This document shows positions 29,560-38,372 of a stretch of 64,000 nucleotides of DNA, one piece after another; within the stretch, counting starts at the first letter, position 1; every line of letters begins with the position of its first letter. The DNA is taken from NCBI RefSeq assembly GCF_019345465.1, contig NZ_JAHKRC010000001.1:186001-250000 (forward strand). The letters are read 5' to 3'. A program made the position numbers and the translations under genes. The notes beneath the pieces were generated by a model that made no database searches, was not told the DNA's origin, and worked only from the letters and a program-made list of their open reading frames with translations. The stretch is from Pseudomonas sp. NKUCC02_KPG. Lineage in GTDB: Bacteria > Pseudomonadota > Gammaproteobacteria > Pseudomonadales > Pseudomonadaceae.

Positions 29560-30329
29560 ATATGCAAGAGGCTTTCAGCGCAGCGCTGCTCGATCCTGAT
29601 ACGCCTTACCCGCAAGGTATTTCCTGCCATAACGGCGACATTGAGCGTCGTTTTGCGGTTTATCGCAACAATGTCCACAGTGGCCTGATCAACGCACTGG
29701 CCACGAGCTACCCGGTCGTTTCGCAGCTGGTTGGCGACGTTTTCTTTCAGGCAATGGCGCGGGCTTTTATTCAAGATTTCCCGCCCAAAAGCCCTGTAAT
29801 GAGCACCTATGGCGTCCAGTTCGCAGATTTTGTCAAGGGTTTCGCACCTGCCAGCAGCGTGCCTTACCTGGCGGATGTCGCACGATTGGAACGTTTGTGC
29901 GTCCAGGCCTTTCACGCCGCAGACGCCTGCGCAGTGGACACGCACTTATTGATCCGCGCGCTCAACAACCCCGGCAGGCTTGGCCAGTTGTGCCTGCAAC
30001 TGCATCCCGGCGTCGCAAGCCTGAATTCACCCTACGCCATAGCCGCTCTATGGACCGCACATCAACACCAGGGCCAAATTCAGGGCCTAGACCCGCATCA
30101 GCCACAAAGCGCCGTGGTGCTGCGCAACGGATTACGGGTGGAAGTGTTCGCGGTCGGCTGCGGGTGTGCAGCGTTCGTGGACGGGCTCAAGGAAGGCCGG
30201 CCCCTGGAACTGGCCGCTTGCCAGGCTCTGGAAGCCGCCCCTGATTTTGATCTGGGCCAGGCCCTGGCGCTGCTGATCACCCATGACGCCATCACCGGCC
30301 TACACCCCACCGCAGAGGTTTCGCCATGA
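29556..30329 (+). CDS. bufC: Bufferin partner protein BufC (DUF2063)
   Basis: A 257-residue protein with the DUF2063 N-terminal domain ([20 protein letters not shown] near 31-50, typical of the HvfC/BufC family) and a variable C-terminal domain. Its relatives act with the MNIO enzyme, probably presenting the precursor. Pfam once labelled the domain as putative DNA-binding, which is unlikely in this setting. The ATG overlaps the bufB stop and the stop overlaps the bufD start by 4 nt, so all three are coupled. Confidence 0.87.
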   Translation: MNMQEAFSAALLDPDTPYPQGISCHNGDIERRFAVYRNNVHSGLINALATSYPVVSQLVGDVFFQAMARAFIQDFPPKSPVMSTYGVQFADFVKGFAPASSVPYLADVARLERLCVQAFHAADACAVDTHLLIRALNNPGRLGQLCLQLHPGVASLNSPYAIAALWTAHQHQGQIQGLDPHQPQSAVVLRNGLRVEVFAVGCGCAAFVDGLKEGRPLELAACQALEAAPDFDLGQALALLITHDAITGLHPTAEVSP

Positions 30330-30865
30330 ACACCCATGCAACGCCCACATGCCAGATACGCCGTTTAATCGGACTGATGCAACGTATCCCCCACACGCTG
30401 ATAGCCTTTGTCGCACGGTTTTCTATCGCTGCGGTGTTCTGGAAGTCCGGCCAGACCAAAGTCGAGGGCCTGGCGATCGACCTGGTGAACGGCACCTTTG
30501 AACTCAATGCCCCACACTTGGCCGACTCTGCGGTGTACTTGTTCAGTACGGAATACAAACTCCCGCTGCTGCCCCCGGACATTGCCGCGTACGCAGCAGC
30601 TTTCAGTGAACACGTCTTCCCGCTGCTGATCCTGCTGGGGCTTGCCACCCGTTTTTCGGCACTGGCACTGCTGGGGATGACGCTGACCATTCAGTTATTC
30701 GTGTACCCGGACGCCTACCCCACTCATGGGACATGGATCGCGATTCTGTTGTACCTGATGGCCAGAGGCCCCGGTGCGTTGTCGATTGATCACCTGATCG
30801 CCAGACGTTTTCGTTACCGCGCGTCAATGGCCTCACCGCTGCGCCGGAACCAGCCTGCAAGGTAA
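30326..30865 (+). CDS. bufD: DoxX-family membrane protein of the bufferin operon (BufD)
   Basis: A 179-residue integral membrane protein with about four hydrophobic helices and the DoxX-type segment ARFSIAAVFWKSGQTKV near residue 30-46. DoxX proteins are frequent last genes in bufferin operons, with an undefined role, possibly in redox or export. Its ATG overlaps bufC by 4 nt. The 3' end overlaps the end of the convergent lysR gene by 52 bp, so no terminator separates them. Confidence 0.85.
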   Translation: MNTHATPTCQIRRLIGLMQRIPHTLIAFVARFSIAAVFWKSGQTKVEGLAIDLVNGTFELNAPHLADSAVYLFSTEYKLPLLPPDIAAYAAAFSEHVFPLLILLGLATRFSALALLGMTLTIQLFVYPDAYPTHGTWIAILLYLMARGPGALSIDHLIARRFRYRASMASPLRRNQPAR

Positions 30866-31722
30866 TCCGCCAAAACCTGCGTGCGTTTCGGCAAACCGCC
30901 CTGATAGGGGTGAACCAGGTACATGGGGTTACTGCGTGTCTGATAGTCACGCAGCAACGCGCGCAATCGTCCATCGGCCAGTTCGGCATTGAGCATGTAT
31001 GAAGGCAGGCGGGCGATACCGGCACCGATCACCGCGGCTTTTTTCAGCAAGCTGTAGTGATTGCTGGCAAACGGCCCCGAGACCCGCACACGGTGCAGTT
31101 CGTGCTGGAGGTGGTACTGCCACTCTTCGCGGCCGCTGTAGTGACTGTTGAGCAGGCAACGGTGCTCGACCAGTTGCTGCGGGGTGACTGGCTCGCCGTA
31201 TTGCTCAAGGTAGGCCGGGCTCGCACAGGTGATCTCCTGCCAGTTGAGCACCAGTTTTGCCACCAGTCGCTCGTTATTGGCGACCTGAGAACGGATCGCC
31301 AGATCGAAGCCCTCCCGTGCCATGTCGCGGTAGCTGTTGTTGAGTTCCAGCTCGATCTGCACCTGGGGGTATTCGCGGGAAAATTCCATCAGCAGCGAAT
31401 CAAAAAATGTTTCGCCCAAGGATACGGGCACGGTCATACGCACCGGGCCTGCCATATCGTCCTTGAGTCGGGCTAATGCCTGACGCGCCCGCTCCACTTG
31501 CACGACCAATGCCCGGGCCTGGGGCAGTAACGCTGCGCCAGCAGCCGTCAGGCTCAAACGCCGTGTGGTGCGGTGCAGCAACACCACCGCAAACTGAGCC
31601 TCCAAGAGGCTGATGCGTTTGGACAATTGCCCTTTGCTGCAACCCAGCTGCTGGGCGGCCAAGGTAAAACTCCCCGCGTCGATCAACACCGCGAACGCCG
31701 CCAAGTCATCCATTTCGCTCAT
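30814..31722 (-). CDS. LysR-family transcriptional regulator
   Basis: A 302-residue regulator. The N-terminal winged helix-turn-helix is seen as FTLAAQQLGCSKGQLSKRIS (near 17-36), followed by a linker helix and a LysR substrate-binding domain. It is divergent from the adjacent short-chain dehydrogenase gene, 104 bp away, which is the classical layout for a LysR regulator and its target. The longer frame to 31800 lacks homology, so MSEMDDLAAF at 31722 is chosen. The effector is not predictable. Confidence 0.88.
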   Translation of the reverse strand: MSEMDDLAAFAVLIDAGSFTLAAQQLGCSKGQLSKRISLLEAQFAVVLLHRTTRRLSLTAAGAALLPQARALVVQVERARQALARLKDDMAGPVRMTVPVSLGETFFDSLLMEFSREYPQVQIELELNNSYRDMAREGFDLAIRSQVANNERLVAKLVLNWQEITCASPAYLEQYGEPVTPQQLVEHRCLLNSHYSGREEWQYHLQHELHRVRVSGPFASNHYSLLKKAAVIGAGIARLPSYMLNAELADGRLRALLRDYQTRSNPMYLVHPYQGGLPKRTQVLADYLAGWFRRSGEAIDAR

Positions 31723-31826
31723 GGATTGTTTCCATATGAAAACCAAAGGTTGCCTATTAGTGCGCTTATCCCGGTAAAAAACCACCACTAGACTAAGCAC
31801 TCACCTCTTCCTGCAAGGAACACCCC

Positions 31827-32426
31827 ATGAAAATCCTGTTGATCGGCGCTAACGGCACCATTGGTTCAGCCATTGATCGCGAGCTGTCGTCGCGCCACGA
31901 GATCGTGCGTATTGGCCGCAATAGCGGCGATTTTCAGGTCGATATCAGCGACAGTTCATCGATTCGCAACCTGTTCGAACAGACCGGACGCTTCGACGCG
32001 CTGGTCTGTGCCGCTGGCAACGTCAAGTTCGCCGCACTGGAAGACATGAGCGAAAGCGACTTCGCCCTGGGCCTGCAGGACAAGTTGATGGGGCAAGTCA
32101 ACCTGCTGCTGATCGGTCGCGAGTTTGCCAACGATGGCGCCTCGTTCACCTTCACCAGCGGTGTCATCAATCGCGAACCGATTCGCACGGGCAGTTCGGC
32201 GGCACTGGTCAACGCAGCACTCGACGGCTTTGTAAAAGCGGCTGCCATCGAGCTGCCACGGGGGCTGCGGGTTAACTCGGTGAGCCCTACGGTACTGGAA
32301 GAGGCGATGGGCAAGTACGCGCCGTACTTCCGCGGTTTCAAGCCGGTGGCAGGCGCCGACGTGGCTCTGGCCTACGCCAAAAGTGTCGAAGGCCTGCAAA
32401 CCGGGCAAACCTACATCGTGGGTTGA
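31827..32426 (+). CDS. Atypical short-chain dehydrogenase
   Basis: A 199-residue Rossmann protein with the nucleotide-binding GANGTIGSA motif (residues 8-16) and the NAG-like segment CAAGNVKF. The usual SDR active-site YxxxK is not present: the aligned stretch reads SSAALVNAALDGF, giving Ala and Asn at the catalytic positions, although the Ser-containing TSGV segment remains. Ribosome site AAGGAA lies upstream of the ATG. It is probably regulated by the divergent LysR gene. It may be a binding protein or reductase with altered chemistry. Confidence 0.82.
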   Translation: MKILLIGANGTIGSAIDRELSSRHEIVRIGRNSGDFQVDISDSSSIRNLFEQTGRFDALVCAAGNVKFAALEDMSESDFALGLQDKLMGQVNLLLIGREFANDGASFTFTSGVINREPIRTGSSAALVNAALDGFVKAAAIELPRGLRVNSVSPTVLEEAMGKYAPYFRGFKPVAGADVALAYAKSVEGLQTGQTYIVG

Positions 32427-32435
32427 GCCGAGCTC

Positions 32436-32528
32436 TGTAGTCGCTGCCGCAGGCTGCGAAGGGTTGCGAAGCAAGCCGTTTTCTTGAAGAACCCACAGTT
32501 CCAATCGCAGCCTGCGGCAGCGACTACA
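32436..32528. repeat. REP pair, TGTAGTCGCTGCCGCAGG family
   Basis: TGTAGTCGCTGCCGCAGGCT at the left (32436-32459) and its perfect complement at the right (32505-32528) form a long hairpin. It differs in sequence from the GGGAGCGGGC family. A related unit pair is found near 53.4 and 58.9 kb. Confidence 0.85.
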
Positions 32529-32596
32529 GAAGGTGAACCTCTTGTGATGCACCGCCAGCCTGAGTAACGTGGCGGCTCTAGTCAGGAGTCCCAACG

Positions 32597-33268
32597 ATGC
32601 GTGCTGTTCGTCCCTTGGTTTTGTTTGCCCTGCTGCCCCTGTTTGCGGGCTGCCAACTGCTCAACAGCAAGCCAGCTGACACCACCGCCGGCCTGACCCG
32701 CCTGCAAGGTGAGCTGGTTTCATCCGGTGATCAGTTGGTGTTCCAACCGTGCGTCGGCCAGCAGCGCTATGAAGTGCGCGACGGCGACAACACCACCCTG
32801 GTGCAGGACGCTTCTTACATGCCCAATAAACCGGGCAAGTTGTTCGCCGATATTCGCGGCAGTTTTGTCGCCAGCAAAACCCCCGGTGCGGACGGTGAAG
32901 TCCAGGTGCAACAGCTCTATCGCCTGGAACGCAACAGCAACGCCTGCCAGGACCTTAACTTCAAGCAACTGACCGTACACGCCAACGGCAATGGCCCGGC
33001 ATGGGAAGTACAGGCCGGCGGCAAGGGCATGGTGCTTAAACGCGAAGGTCAGCCGGACCTGGCACTGCCTTATGTTGAAGAACAGATCGGTGACGGTCGT
33101 TTTTCGCTGTCCACTGAAGCCAACAATCAACGCATAGAACTGTGGGTTGCCCCACAACGTTGCACTGACAGTGTCGACGGCAGCGTGCAGCATCTGGGTG
33201 CAGAGCTGCGGATCAACGGTCAGGTCCAGCGCGGCTGTGGCTATTTTGGTGGCGCACGCAACGACTAA
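32597..33268 (+). CDS. Putative outer-membrane lipoprotein (COG3650-like)
   Basis: A 223-residue lipoprotein: signal peptide with lipobox LFAGC (Cys19), then two repeats of a small beta domain, each with Cys pairs (QPCVGQQ, NACQDL, QRCTDS, RGCGYF). It resembles COG3650-type membrane lipoproteins with NlpE/HslJ-like folds. GGAG lies nine bases before the ATG. It is transcribed alone between a REP pair and the FAD dehydrogenase gene. Function unknown. Confidence 0.8.
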   Translation: MRAVRPLVLFALLPLFAGCQLLNSKPADTTAGLTRLQGELVSSGDQLVFQPCVGQQRYEVRDGDNTTLVQDASYMPNKPGKLFADIRGSFVASKTPGADGEVQVQQLYRLERNSNACQDLNFKQLTVHANGNGPAWEVQAGGKGMVLKREGQPDLALPYVEEQIGDGRFSLSTEANNQRIELWVAPQRCTDSVDGSVQHLGAELRINGQVQRGCGYFGGARND

Positions 33269-33358
33269 CCGACAACTGTTGCCGCATAGTGCCCCGAAGC
33301 AGCTTACAATTGGCGGTTCTGCCAGGGTTTACCTGGCCCCCCGATACTGGACACTGTC

Positions 33359-34969
33359 ATGTTACGAATTACCGAACTCAAGCTGCCGATCGACCATCCC
33401 GAAGAAGACCTGCGCCCTGCCATCCTGCAGCGCCTGGGCATCGAAAGTGATGACCTGCTCGATTTCACCTTGTTCAAGCGCAGCTACGATGCGCGTAAAA
33501 AATCGTCCGAATTGTGCTTTATCTACACCATCGACCTGAGTGTGCGCGATGAAGCACCGCTGTTGGCCAAGTTCGCGGACGACCGTAACGTCAATCCAGC
33601 GCCAGACGTCAGCTACAAAGTCGTCGGCCAGGCCCCACAAGACTTGAGCCAGCGCCCGATTGTGGTGGGTTTTGGTCCGTGCGGTATTTTCGCCGGCTTG
33701 CTGCTGGCACAAATGGGCTTCAAGCCGATCATTCTTGAGCGCGGCACCGAAGTTCGCCAGCGCACCAAGGACACCTGGGGCCTGTGGCGTAAAAACGTAC
33801 TCAACCCCGAGTCCAACGTACAGTTTGGTGAAGGCGGCGCAGGCACGTTCTCGGACGGCAAGCTTTACAGCCAGATCAAGGATCCCAAGCACCACGGCCG
33901 TAAAGTGCTGCACGAGTTTGTCAAAGCCGGTGCCCCGGACGAGATCCTCTACGTCAGCAAGCCGCATATCGGTACGTTCCGTCTGACCGGTGTCGTCGAA
34001 AACATGCGCCAGCAGATCATCGCGCTGGGCGGTGAAGTCCGTTTTCAACAGCGTGTGACTGACGTCCTGATCGACGACGGCCAGTTGACCGGCGTGGTAC
34101 TGGCCGACGGCGAACAGCTGAACTCGCGCCACGTGATCCTGGCCCTGGGCCACAGCGCCCGTGACACGTTCCGCATGCTCCACGGTCGTGGCGTGTACAT
34201 GGAAGCCAAACCGTTCTCGGTAGGTTTCCGGATCGAACACCCGCAGTCGTTGATCGACAGCGCACGCCTGGGCAAGTACGCGGGCCACCCGAAACTGGGC
34301 GCCGCCGACTACAAACTGGTTCACCACGCCAAAAACGGCCGTTCGGTCTACAGCTTCTGCATGTGCCCAGGCGGCACCGTGGTTGCGGCTACCAGCGAGC
34401 CGGGTCGTGTTGTGACCAACGGTATGAGCCAGTACTCACGTAACGAACGCAACGCCAACTCGGGCATCGTGGTCGGCATCACACCTGAGGACTATCCAGG
34501 TGGGCCATTGGCCGGTATCGAACTGCAGGAACGCCTGGAAGCCCACGCCTACGTGTTGGGTGGCAGCAATTACGAGGCACCGGCGCAACTGGTGGGTGAC
34601 TTCATTGCGGGCAAACCTTCATCGGCCCTGGGCAGCGTCGAGCCGTCCTACAAACCGGGTGTATCCCTGGGTGATCTGGCCCTGGCCTTGCCGGACTACG
34701 CCATTGAAGCCATCCGTGAAGCCTTGCCGGCGTTCGAGAAGCAGATCAAGGGCTTCTCGATGCATGATGCGATCCTGACCGGGATCGAAACCCGTACCTC
34801 GTCGCCTCTGCGCATGACCCGTGATGCGTCGATGCAAAGCCTCAACGTCAAGGGCCTGTTCCCGGCAGGCGAAGGCGCAGGCTATGCAGGTGGCATTCTG
34901 TCGGCCGGTGTCGACGGCATCCGGATTGCCGAGGCTGTCGCTCGCGACATTCTGGGTATCGAAGCGTAG
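33359..34969 (+). CDS. FAD-dependent dehydrogenase (COG2509)
   Basis: A 536-residue flavoprotein. A short N-terminal ferredoxin-like domain (about 1-90) precedes the FAD-binding GFGPCGIFAGLLLAQ motif near residue 101-115. Further dehydrogenase segments are GEGGAGTFSDGKLYS and, near the C terminus, GLFPAGEGAGYAGGI, the second FAD contact. The family is widely conserved with unknown substrate. It stands as a single gene, with a REP pair downstream. Confidence 0.88.
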   Translation: MLRITELKLPIDHPEEDLRPAILQRLGIESDDLLDFTLFKRSYDARKKSSELCFIYTIDLSVRDEAPLLAKFADDRNVNPAPDVSYKVVGQAPQDLSQRPIVVGFGPCGIFAGLLLAQMGFKPIILERGTEVRQRTKDTWGLWRKNVLNPESNVQFGEGGAGTFSDGKLYSQIKDPKHHGRKVLHEFVKAGAPDEILYVSKPHIGTFRLTGVVENMRQQIIALGGEVRFQQRVTDVLIDDGQLTGVVLADGEQLNSRHVILALGHSARDTFRMLHGRGVYMEAKPFSVGFRIEHPQSLIDSARLGKYAGHPKLGAADYKLVHHAKNGRSVYSFCMCPGGTVVAATSEPGRVVTNGMSQYSRNERNANSGIVVGITPEDYPGGPLAGIELQERLEAHAYVLGGSNYEAPAQLVGDFIAGKPSSALGSVEPSYKPGVSLGDLALALPDYAIEAIREALPAFEKQIKGFSMHDAILTGIETRTSSPLRMTRDASMQSLNVKGLFPAGEGAGYAGGILSAGVDGIRIAEAVARDILGIEA

Positions 34970-34979
34970 GTTTTTGACG

Positions 34980-35068
34980 CAGCAGGAGCGAGCTTGCTCG
35001 CGATTGCATCACTGCGGTTTGCCTGACAAACCGCAGCGCCTGCATCGCGAGCAAGCCCCCTCCCACAA
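34980..35068. repeat. REP pair, GGGAGCGGGCTTGCTCGCGA family (diverged)
   Basis: GGAGCGAGCTTGCTCGCGAT on the left and CATCGCGAGCAAGCC on the right form an inverted pair in the convergent gap between the dehydrogenase and the PLP enzyme. The inner sequence also contains GCGGTTTGCC/ GACAAACCGC. Confidence 0.8.
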
Positions 35069-35076
35069 GCCCCGCA

Positions 35077-36171
35077 TCAGAGGCCTGCCCGCAACACCCC
35101 TTCAGGCAACGCAGCGCCCTGCTCCACGCAGGCTTTGACTGCACCGATCAACGCGTCCAGTTCATAACCCTGAGCCTTGAGCCACTGCGCATCGTAGTAG
35201 GTCGTGGCATACCGCTCACCGCCATCACACAAAATCGCAACGATCGAGCCGCTTTCACCGTTGGCAACCATCTGCTGCGCCGCGATCAATGCGCCAATCA
35301 GACTCGTCCCGCTCGATCCTCCGACCCGTCGCCCCATGCGCTGCGCCAAGTAGTGCATGGCCGCCAATGACAAGGCATCCGGAACCTTGACCATCGCGTC
35401 GATCACCTTCGGCAAAAATGAGGCCTCGACCCTGGGCCTGCCGATACCCTCAATGCGCGAGCCGCAGTCCAGTCGCAAACTGGCATCACCGCTCAGGTAA
35501 AAGTCGAAGAACACCGAACGTTCGGCGTCGGCACACAGCACGCGGGTGTTGTGCTGGCGATATCGGACATAGCGCCCCAGAGTTGCGGTCGTACCGCCCG
35601 TGCCCGGGCTGGAGATCAGCCAACTCGGCTCCGGGTGACGCTCATAACGCAGTTGCTGGAAGATCGACTCGGCGATGTTGTTGTTCGCTCGCCAGTCCGT
35701 AGCCCGCTCTGCATAGGTGAACTGGTCCATGAAATGGCCACCGGTTTCCCGGGCCAGCCGCTCGGACTCGGCATGTATCCGGGTAGGGTCTTCCACCAAA
35801 TGGCTTTGGCCACCATAAAAGGCTATTTGCTCGATCTTGGCAGGCGAGGTGCTGGCAGGCATCACGGCAATAAAGGGCAAACCCAGCAATCGGGCGAAAT
35901 AGGCTTCAGACACTGCCGTCGAACCGCTGGACGCTTCGATCACCGGTGAGCCGGCCCTTAGCCAGCCATTACACAAGGCATATAAAAACAATGACCTCGC
36001 CAAACGGTGCTTGAGGCTGCCCGTCGGGTGGCTTGACTCGTCCTTGAAGTACAACTCGATACCCGCAAAACCCGGCAGCGACACAGGAATCAGATGGGTG
36101 TCAGCACAGCGCTGAAAGTCTGCTTCAATCGTACGAATGGCTTCGCGTGCCCACTGGCGGTCTTGGTTCAT
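35077..36171 (-). CDS. PLP-dependent cysteine synthase-fold enzyme (Cds1-like)
   Basis: A 364-residue fold-type II PLP enzyme. The lysine that binds PLP is in PTGSLKHR (near residue 53). ASSGST is the substrate loop and SSPGTGGTTATLGRY is the phosphate-binding glycine loop. It is closer to the L-cysteine desulfhydrase (Cds1) group than to CysK/CysM because of its longer loops. Start MNQDRQW at 36171 is chosen over an upstream frame. Whether it makes H2S from cysteine or performs a beta-replacement cannot be read. Confidence 0.82.
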   Translation of the reverse strand: MNQDRQWAREAIRTIEADFQRCADTHLIPVSLPGFAGIELYFKDESSHPTGSLKHRLARSLFLYALCNGWLRAGSPVIEASSGSTAVSEAYFARLLGLPFIAVMPASTSPAKIEQIAFYGGQSHLVEDPTRIHAESERLARETGGHFMDQFTYAERATDWRANNNIAESIFQQLRYERHPEPSWLISSPGTGGTTATLGRYVRYRQHNTRVLCADAERSVFFDFYLSGDASLRLDCGSRIEGIGRPRVEASFLPKVIDAMVKVPDALSLAAMHYLAQRMGRRVGGSSGTSLIGALIAAQQMVANGESGSIVAILCDGGERYATTYYDAQWLKAQGYELDALIGAVKACVEQGAALPEGVLRAGL

Positions 36172-36364
36172 GGAGGGTGGCTCGTGATAGCAAAAGGGAA
36201 AGCACAGCATGTGCGTGCGGTGTGCAACGACCAATCCTAAGACATTTCCTACAGTCGCCACAGGCACAGAACTGTCTCAATTTGACACACAACTGCTAGG
36301 CTCTTTGGCGATGCGAGAGCAAACCCCTGCTTATAACAAAAAAGAATATAGTTTTTGTTTTAAC

Positions 36365-36385
36365 CCCTAACCCCACAGGTTAGGG
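36365..36385 (+). promoter_or_regulatory. 5' UTR hairpin upstream of nhaA
   Basis: CCCTAACC and GGTTAGGG form an 8-bp perfect stem with loop CCACA, 36 bp before the nhaA start, preceded by a T- and A-rich stretch. nhaA genes sometimes have cation-sensing riboswitches, but this short hairpin alone does not establish one. Confidence 0.4.
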
Positions 36386-36420
36386 TGTCGCACCTTTTAC
36401 TTAATCGATGGAGAGCGACC

Positions 36421-37602
36421 TTGCCTCTGCGTAGTACTTTCACTCGTTTCTTTCAGTTGGAAGCTGCCAGCGGTCTGCTGTTGATTGCCGCGGCCGCTCT
36501 GGCTTTGATCATCAATAACTCACCGCTTTCCCATTACTACACGGCCTTTCTGGACGTGCCGGTAGCGGTACAAATCGGCGCCCTGCAAATTGCCAAGCCT
36601 TCGCTGCTGTGGATTAACGATGGCCTGATGGCCTTGTTCTTTCTGCTGATCGGCCTCGAAGTCAAGCGCGAACTGCTCGAAGGCCAGCTGTCCAAGCCCT
36701 CGCAAGTGGTGCTGCCGGGGGCCGCGGCCATCGGCGGGATGGTCGTGCCTGCGCTGATTTACTGGTACATCAACAAAGACTACCCCGACGCGCTGGGCGG
36801 CTGGGCAATCCCCATGGCCACTGACATCGCCTTCGCCCTCGGCGTGCTGGCCTTGCTCGGCAAACGCGTACCGGTGTCTCTCAAGCTGTTCCTGATGACC
36901 CTGGCGATCATCGACGATCTGGGGGCGATCATCGTGATCGCGGTGTTCTACTCCAGCGAACTGTCCGGCCTGTCGCTGCTGCTGGCAGCGGCATGCCTGA
37001 TTGCCCTGATTGCGATGAACCGCATGGGCGTGATCAAAGTTGCGCCTTATATGATCATCGGCCTGATCCTCTGGGTGTGCGTGCTCAAAAGTGGTGTGCA
37101 TGCCACGCTGGCGGGTGTAACGCTGGCGTTCTGTATCCCGCTGCGGACCAAGAACTCAGAACCGTCACCATTGATGACCATTGAGCATGCACTGCATCCG
37201 TGGGTGGCTTACGCGATCCTGCCGTTGTTTGCCTTCGCCAATGCCGGTGTATCGCTGGCGGGTGTCAGCCTGCACAGTTTCGTCAGTCACGTGCCGATGG
37301 GCATTGCGGCGGGCTTGCTGATCGGTAAGACCGTGGGCGTGTTCGGCCTGACCTGGATCGCCATCAAGACCGGCATGGCATCCCTGCCCGCTGGGGCAAA
37401 CTGGGGCCAGGTGCTGGGCGTCGCCATCCTGTGCGGCATCGGCTTCACCATGAGCCTGTTCGTGGGGTCACTGGCGTTCGTAGCAGGCAGTAGCGAGTAT
37501 GTGGGCATGGACCGCATGGGCATCCTGACCGGCTCCATCCTGGCGGCGCTGATCGGCTATGGCGTCACACTGTTCTTCAGCCGCAAACAATCATTAGCAT
37601 GA
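36421..37602 (+). CDS. nhaA: Na+/H+ antiporter NhaA
   Basis: NhaA exchanges internal Na+ or Li+ for H+ and serves salt and pH homeostasis. The TTG at 36421 with GGAG seven bases before gives 393 residues (normal 388-395) starting [21 protein letters not shown] 12 codons upstream would give a longer product but lies within the hairpin leader. Key segments: ATDIAFALG with the cation-site Asp and [16 protein letters not shown] with the paired Asp of the ion site. Twelve membrane helices are expected. Confidence 0.93.
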   Translation: MPLRSTFTRFFQLEAASGLLLIAAAALALIINNSPLSHYYTAFLDVPVAVQIGALQIAKPSLLWINDGLMALFFLLIGLEVKRELLEGQLSKPSQVVLPGAAAIGGMVVPALIYWYINKDYPDALGGWAIPMATDIAFALGVLALLGKRVPVSLKLFLMTLAIIDDLGAIIVIAVFYSSELSGLSLLLAAACLIALIAMNRMGVIKVAPYMIIGLILWVCVLKSGVHATLAGVTLAFCIPLRTKNSEPSPLMTIEHALHPWVAYAILPLFAFANAGVSLAGVSLHSFVSHVPMGIAAGLLIGKTVGVFGLTWIAIKTGMASLPAGANWGQVLGVAILCGIGFTMSLFVGSLAFVAGSSEYVGMDRMGILTGSILAALIGYGVTLFFSRKQSLA

Positions 37603-37615
37603 CCCTGCTTTAATG

Positions 37616-37670
37616 CGGGAGCGGGCTGGCCCGGACAAAGGCAACGCAGATCATCTGCGTTGCCTTTGTC
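37616..37670. repeat. REP-like unit next to a 17-bp perfect hairpin
   Basis: A decayed GCGGGAGCGGGCTGG unit precedes a perfect inverted repeat: arm GACAAAGGCAACGCAGA (37634-37650), loop TCA, arm 37654-37670. It sits between nhaA and the PAP2-like gene. It could act as a terminator for nhaA but lacks a T tract. Confidence 0.6.
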
Positions 37671-37697
37671 GCGACTGAACCGCCAAAAGAGGGAAAC

Positions 37698-38297
37698 GTG
37701 GTCGATAAATTTCAGATTGTGCAATACGCAGGCATCACCGTGATGTTCCCGGCAGCGTTGGTCATTGCTGCCTGGTTATGGGTTGGTGCGTCGAAAAAAA
37801 TCGCGTGTCTATGGTTGGGCGTGCTGGTGTGTGCCTACTTCATCGTGGGCGCGAGCAAGATCCTGTTCAAGGGGTGGGGCATTGGCCTGCATGACCTGGG
37901 CATTGCCGTCTTCAGCGGACACGCGATGAACGCTTGCCTGGTCTTCACCGTGATGCTGAATCTGCTGTGCCAACAGCTCGATCAACGTTTGCGCTGGCCA
38001 GTACTGGGAGCCGGTTTAGTGGGGACCTGGTGGTTTGCCATCCATTACGTTGCCCATACCATTCACCCATTGCCGGAGGCTATCGCAGGCGCACTGATAG
38101 GTTCGGTTGCCGCGTGTGTGTTTTTGTTTAGCGTCAAGCAATACAACCTCAGCAAGGTTCCACGGCCAGCGCTGGTGATGGGCCTGGCAGTGGTGCTGGC
38201 GTTCGACGCCATGCCCAAGTACACGGCAGAACGCTTGCTGGATCACATCGCCATAACGCTGTCGGGGGCCGACCAGGCCTTCAGGCACTCGTCCTGA
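37698..38297 (+). CDS. PAP2-superfamily-like membrane protein
   Basis: A 199-residue protein with about six membrane segments. The central phosphatase motif is present as FSGHAMNA. The third motif is degenerate (HYVAHTIHPLPEAIAGA in place of SRxxxxxHxxxD), and the first KxxxxxxRP motif is not obvious. GTG start with AGAGGG five bases before. It may be a lipid phosphatase with altered motifs or a non-catalytic relative. It stands alone, with a bidirectional terminator after it. Confidence 0.7.
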   Translation: MVDKFQIVQYAGITVMFPAALVIAAWLWVGASKKIACLWLGVLVCAYFIVGASKILFKGWGIGLHDLGIAVFSGHAMNACLVFTVMLNLLCQQLDQRLRWPVLGAGLVGTWWFAIHYVAHTIHPLPEAIAGALIGSVAACVFLFSVKQYNLSKVPRPALVMGLAVVLAFDAMPKYTAERLLDHIAITLSGADQAFRHSS

Positions 38298-38317
38298 GTT
38301 GAATCAGCGGACATGAA

Positions 38318-38356
38318 AAAAACCCGGCCAGTTCGCACTGGCCGGGGTTTTGTTTT
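38318..38356. terminator. Bidirectional terminator between the PAP2-like and SlyB-like genes
   Basis: CCCGGCCAGT and ACTGGCCGGG (38323-38346, loop TCGC) are flanked by an A-run on the left and TTTTGTTTT on the right, so it can serve both converging genes. Confidence 0.85.
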
Positions 38357-38372
38357 AGCGCTGCCGCCCGGT

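Noticed and set aside
36361..36420. A definite lithium or sodium riboswitch before nhaA
   Set aside because: Only a short hairpin is visible; I could not match the consensus of known nhaA RNA motifs by eye.
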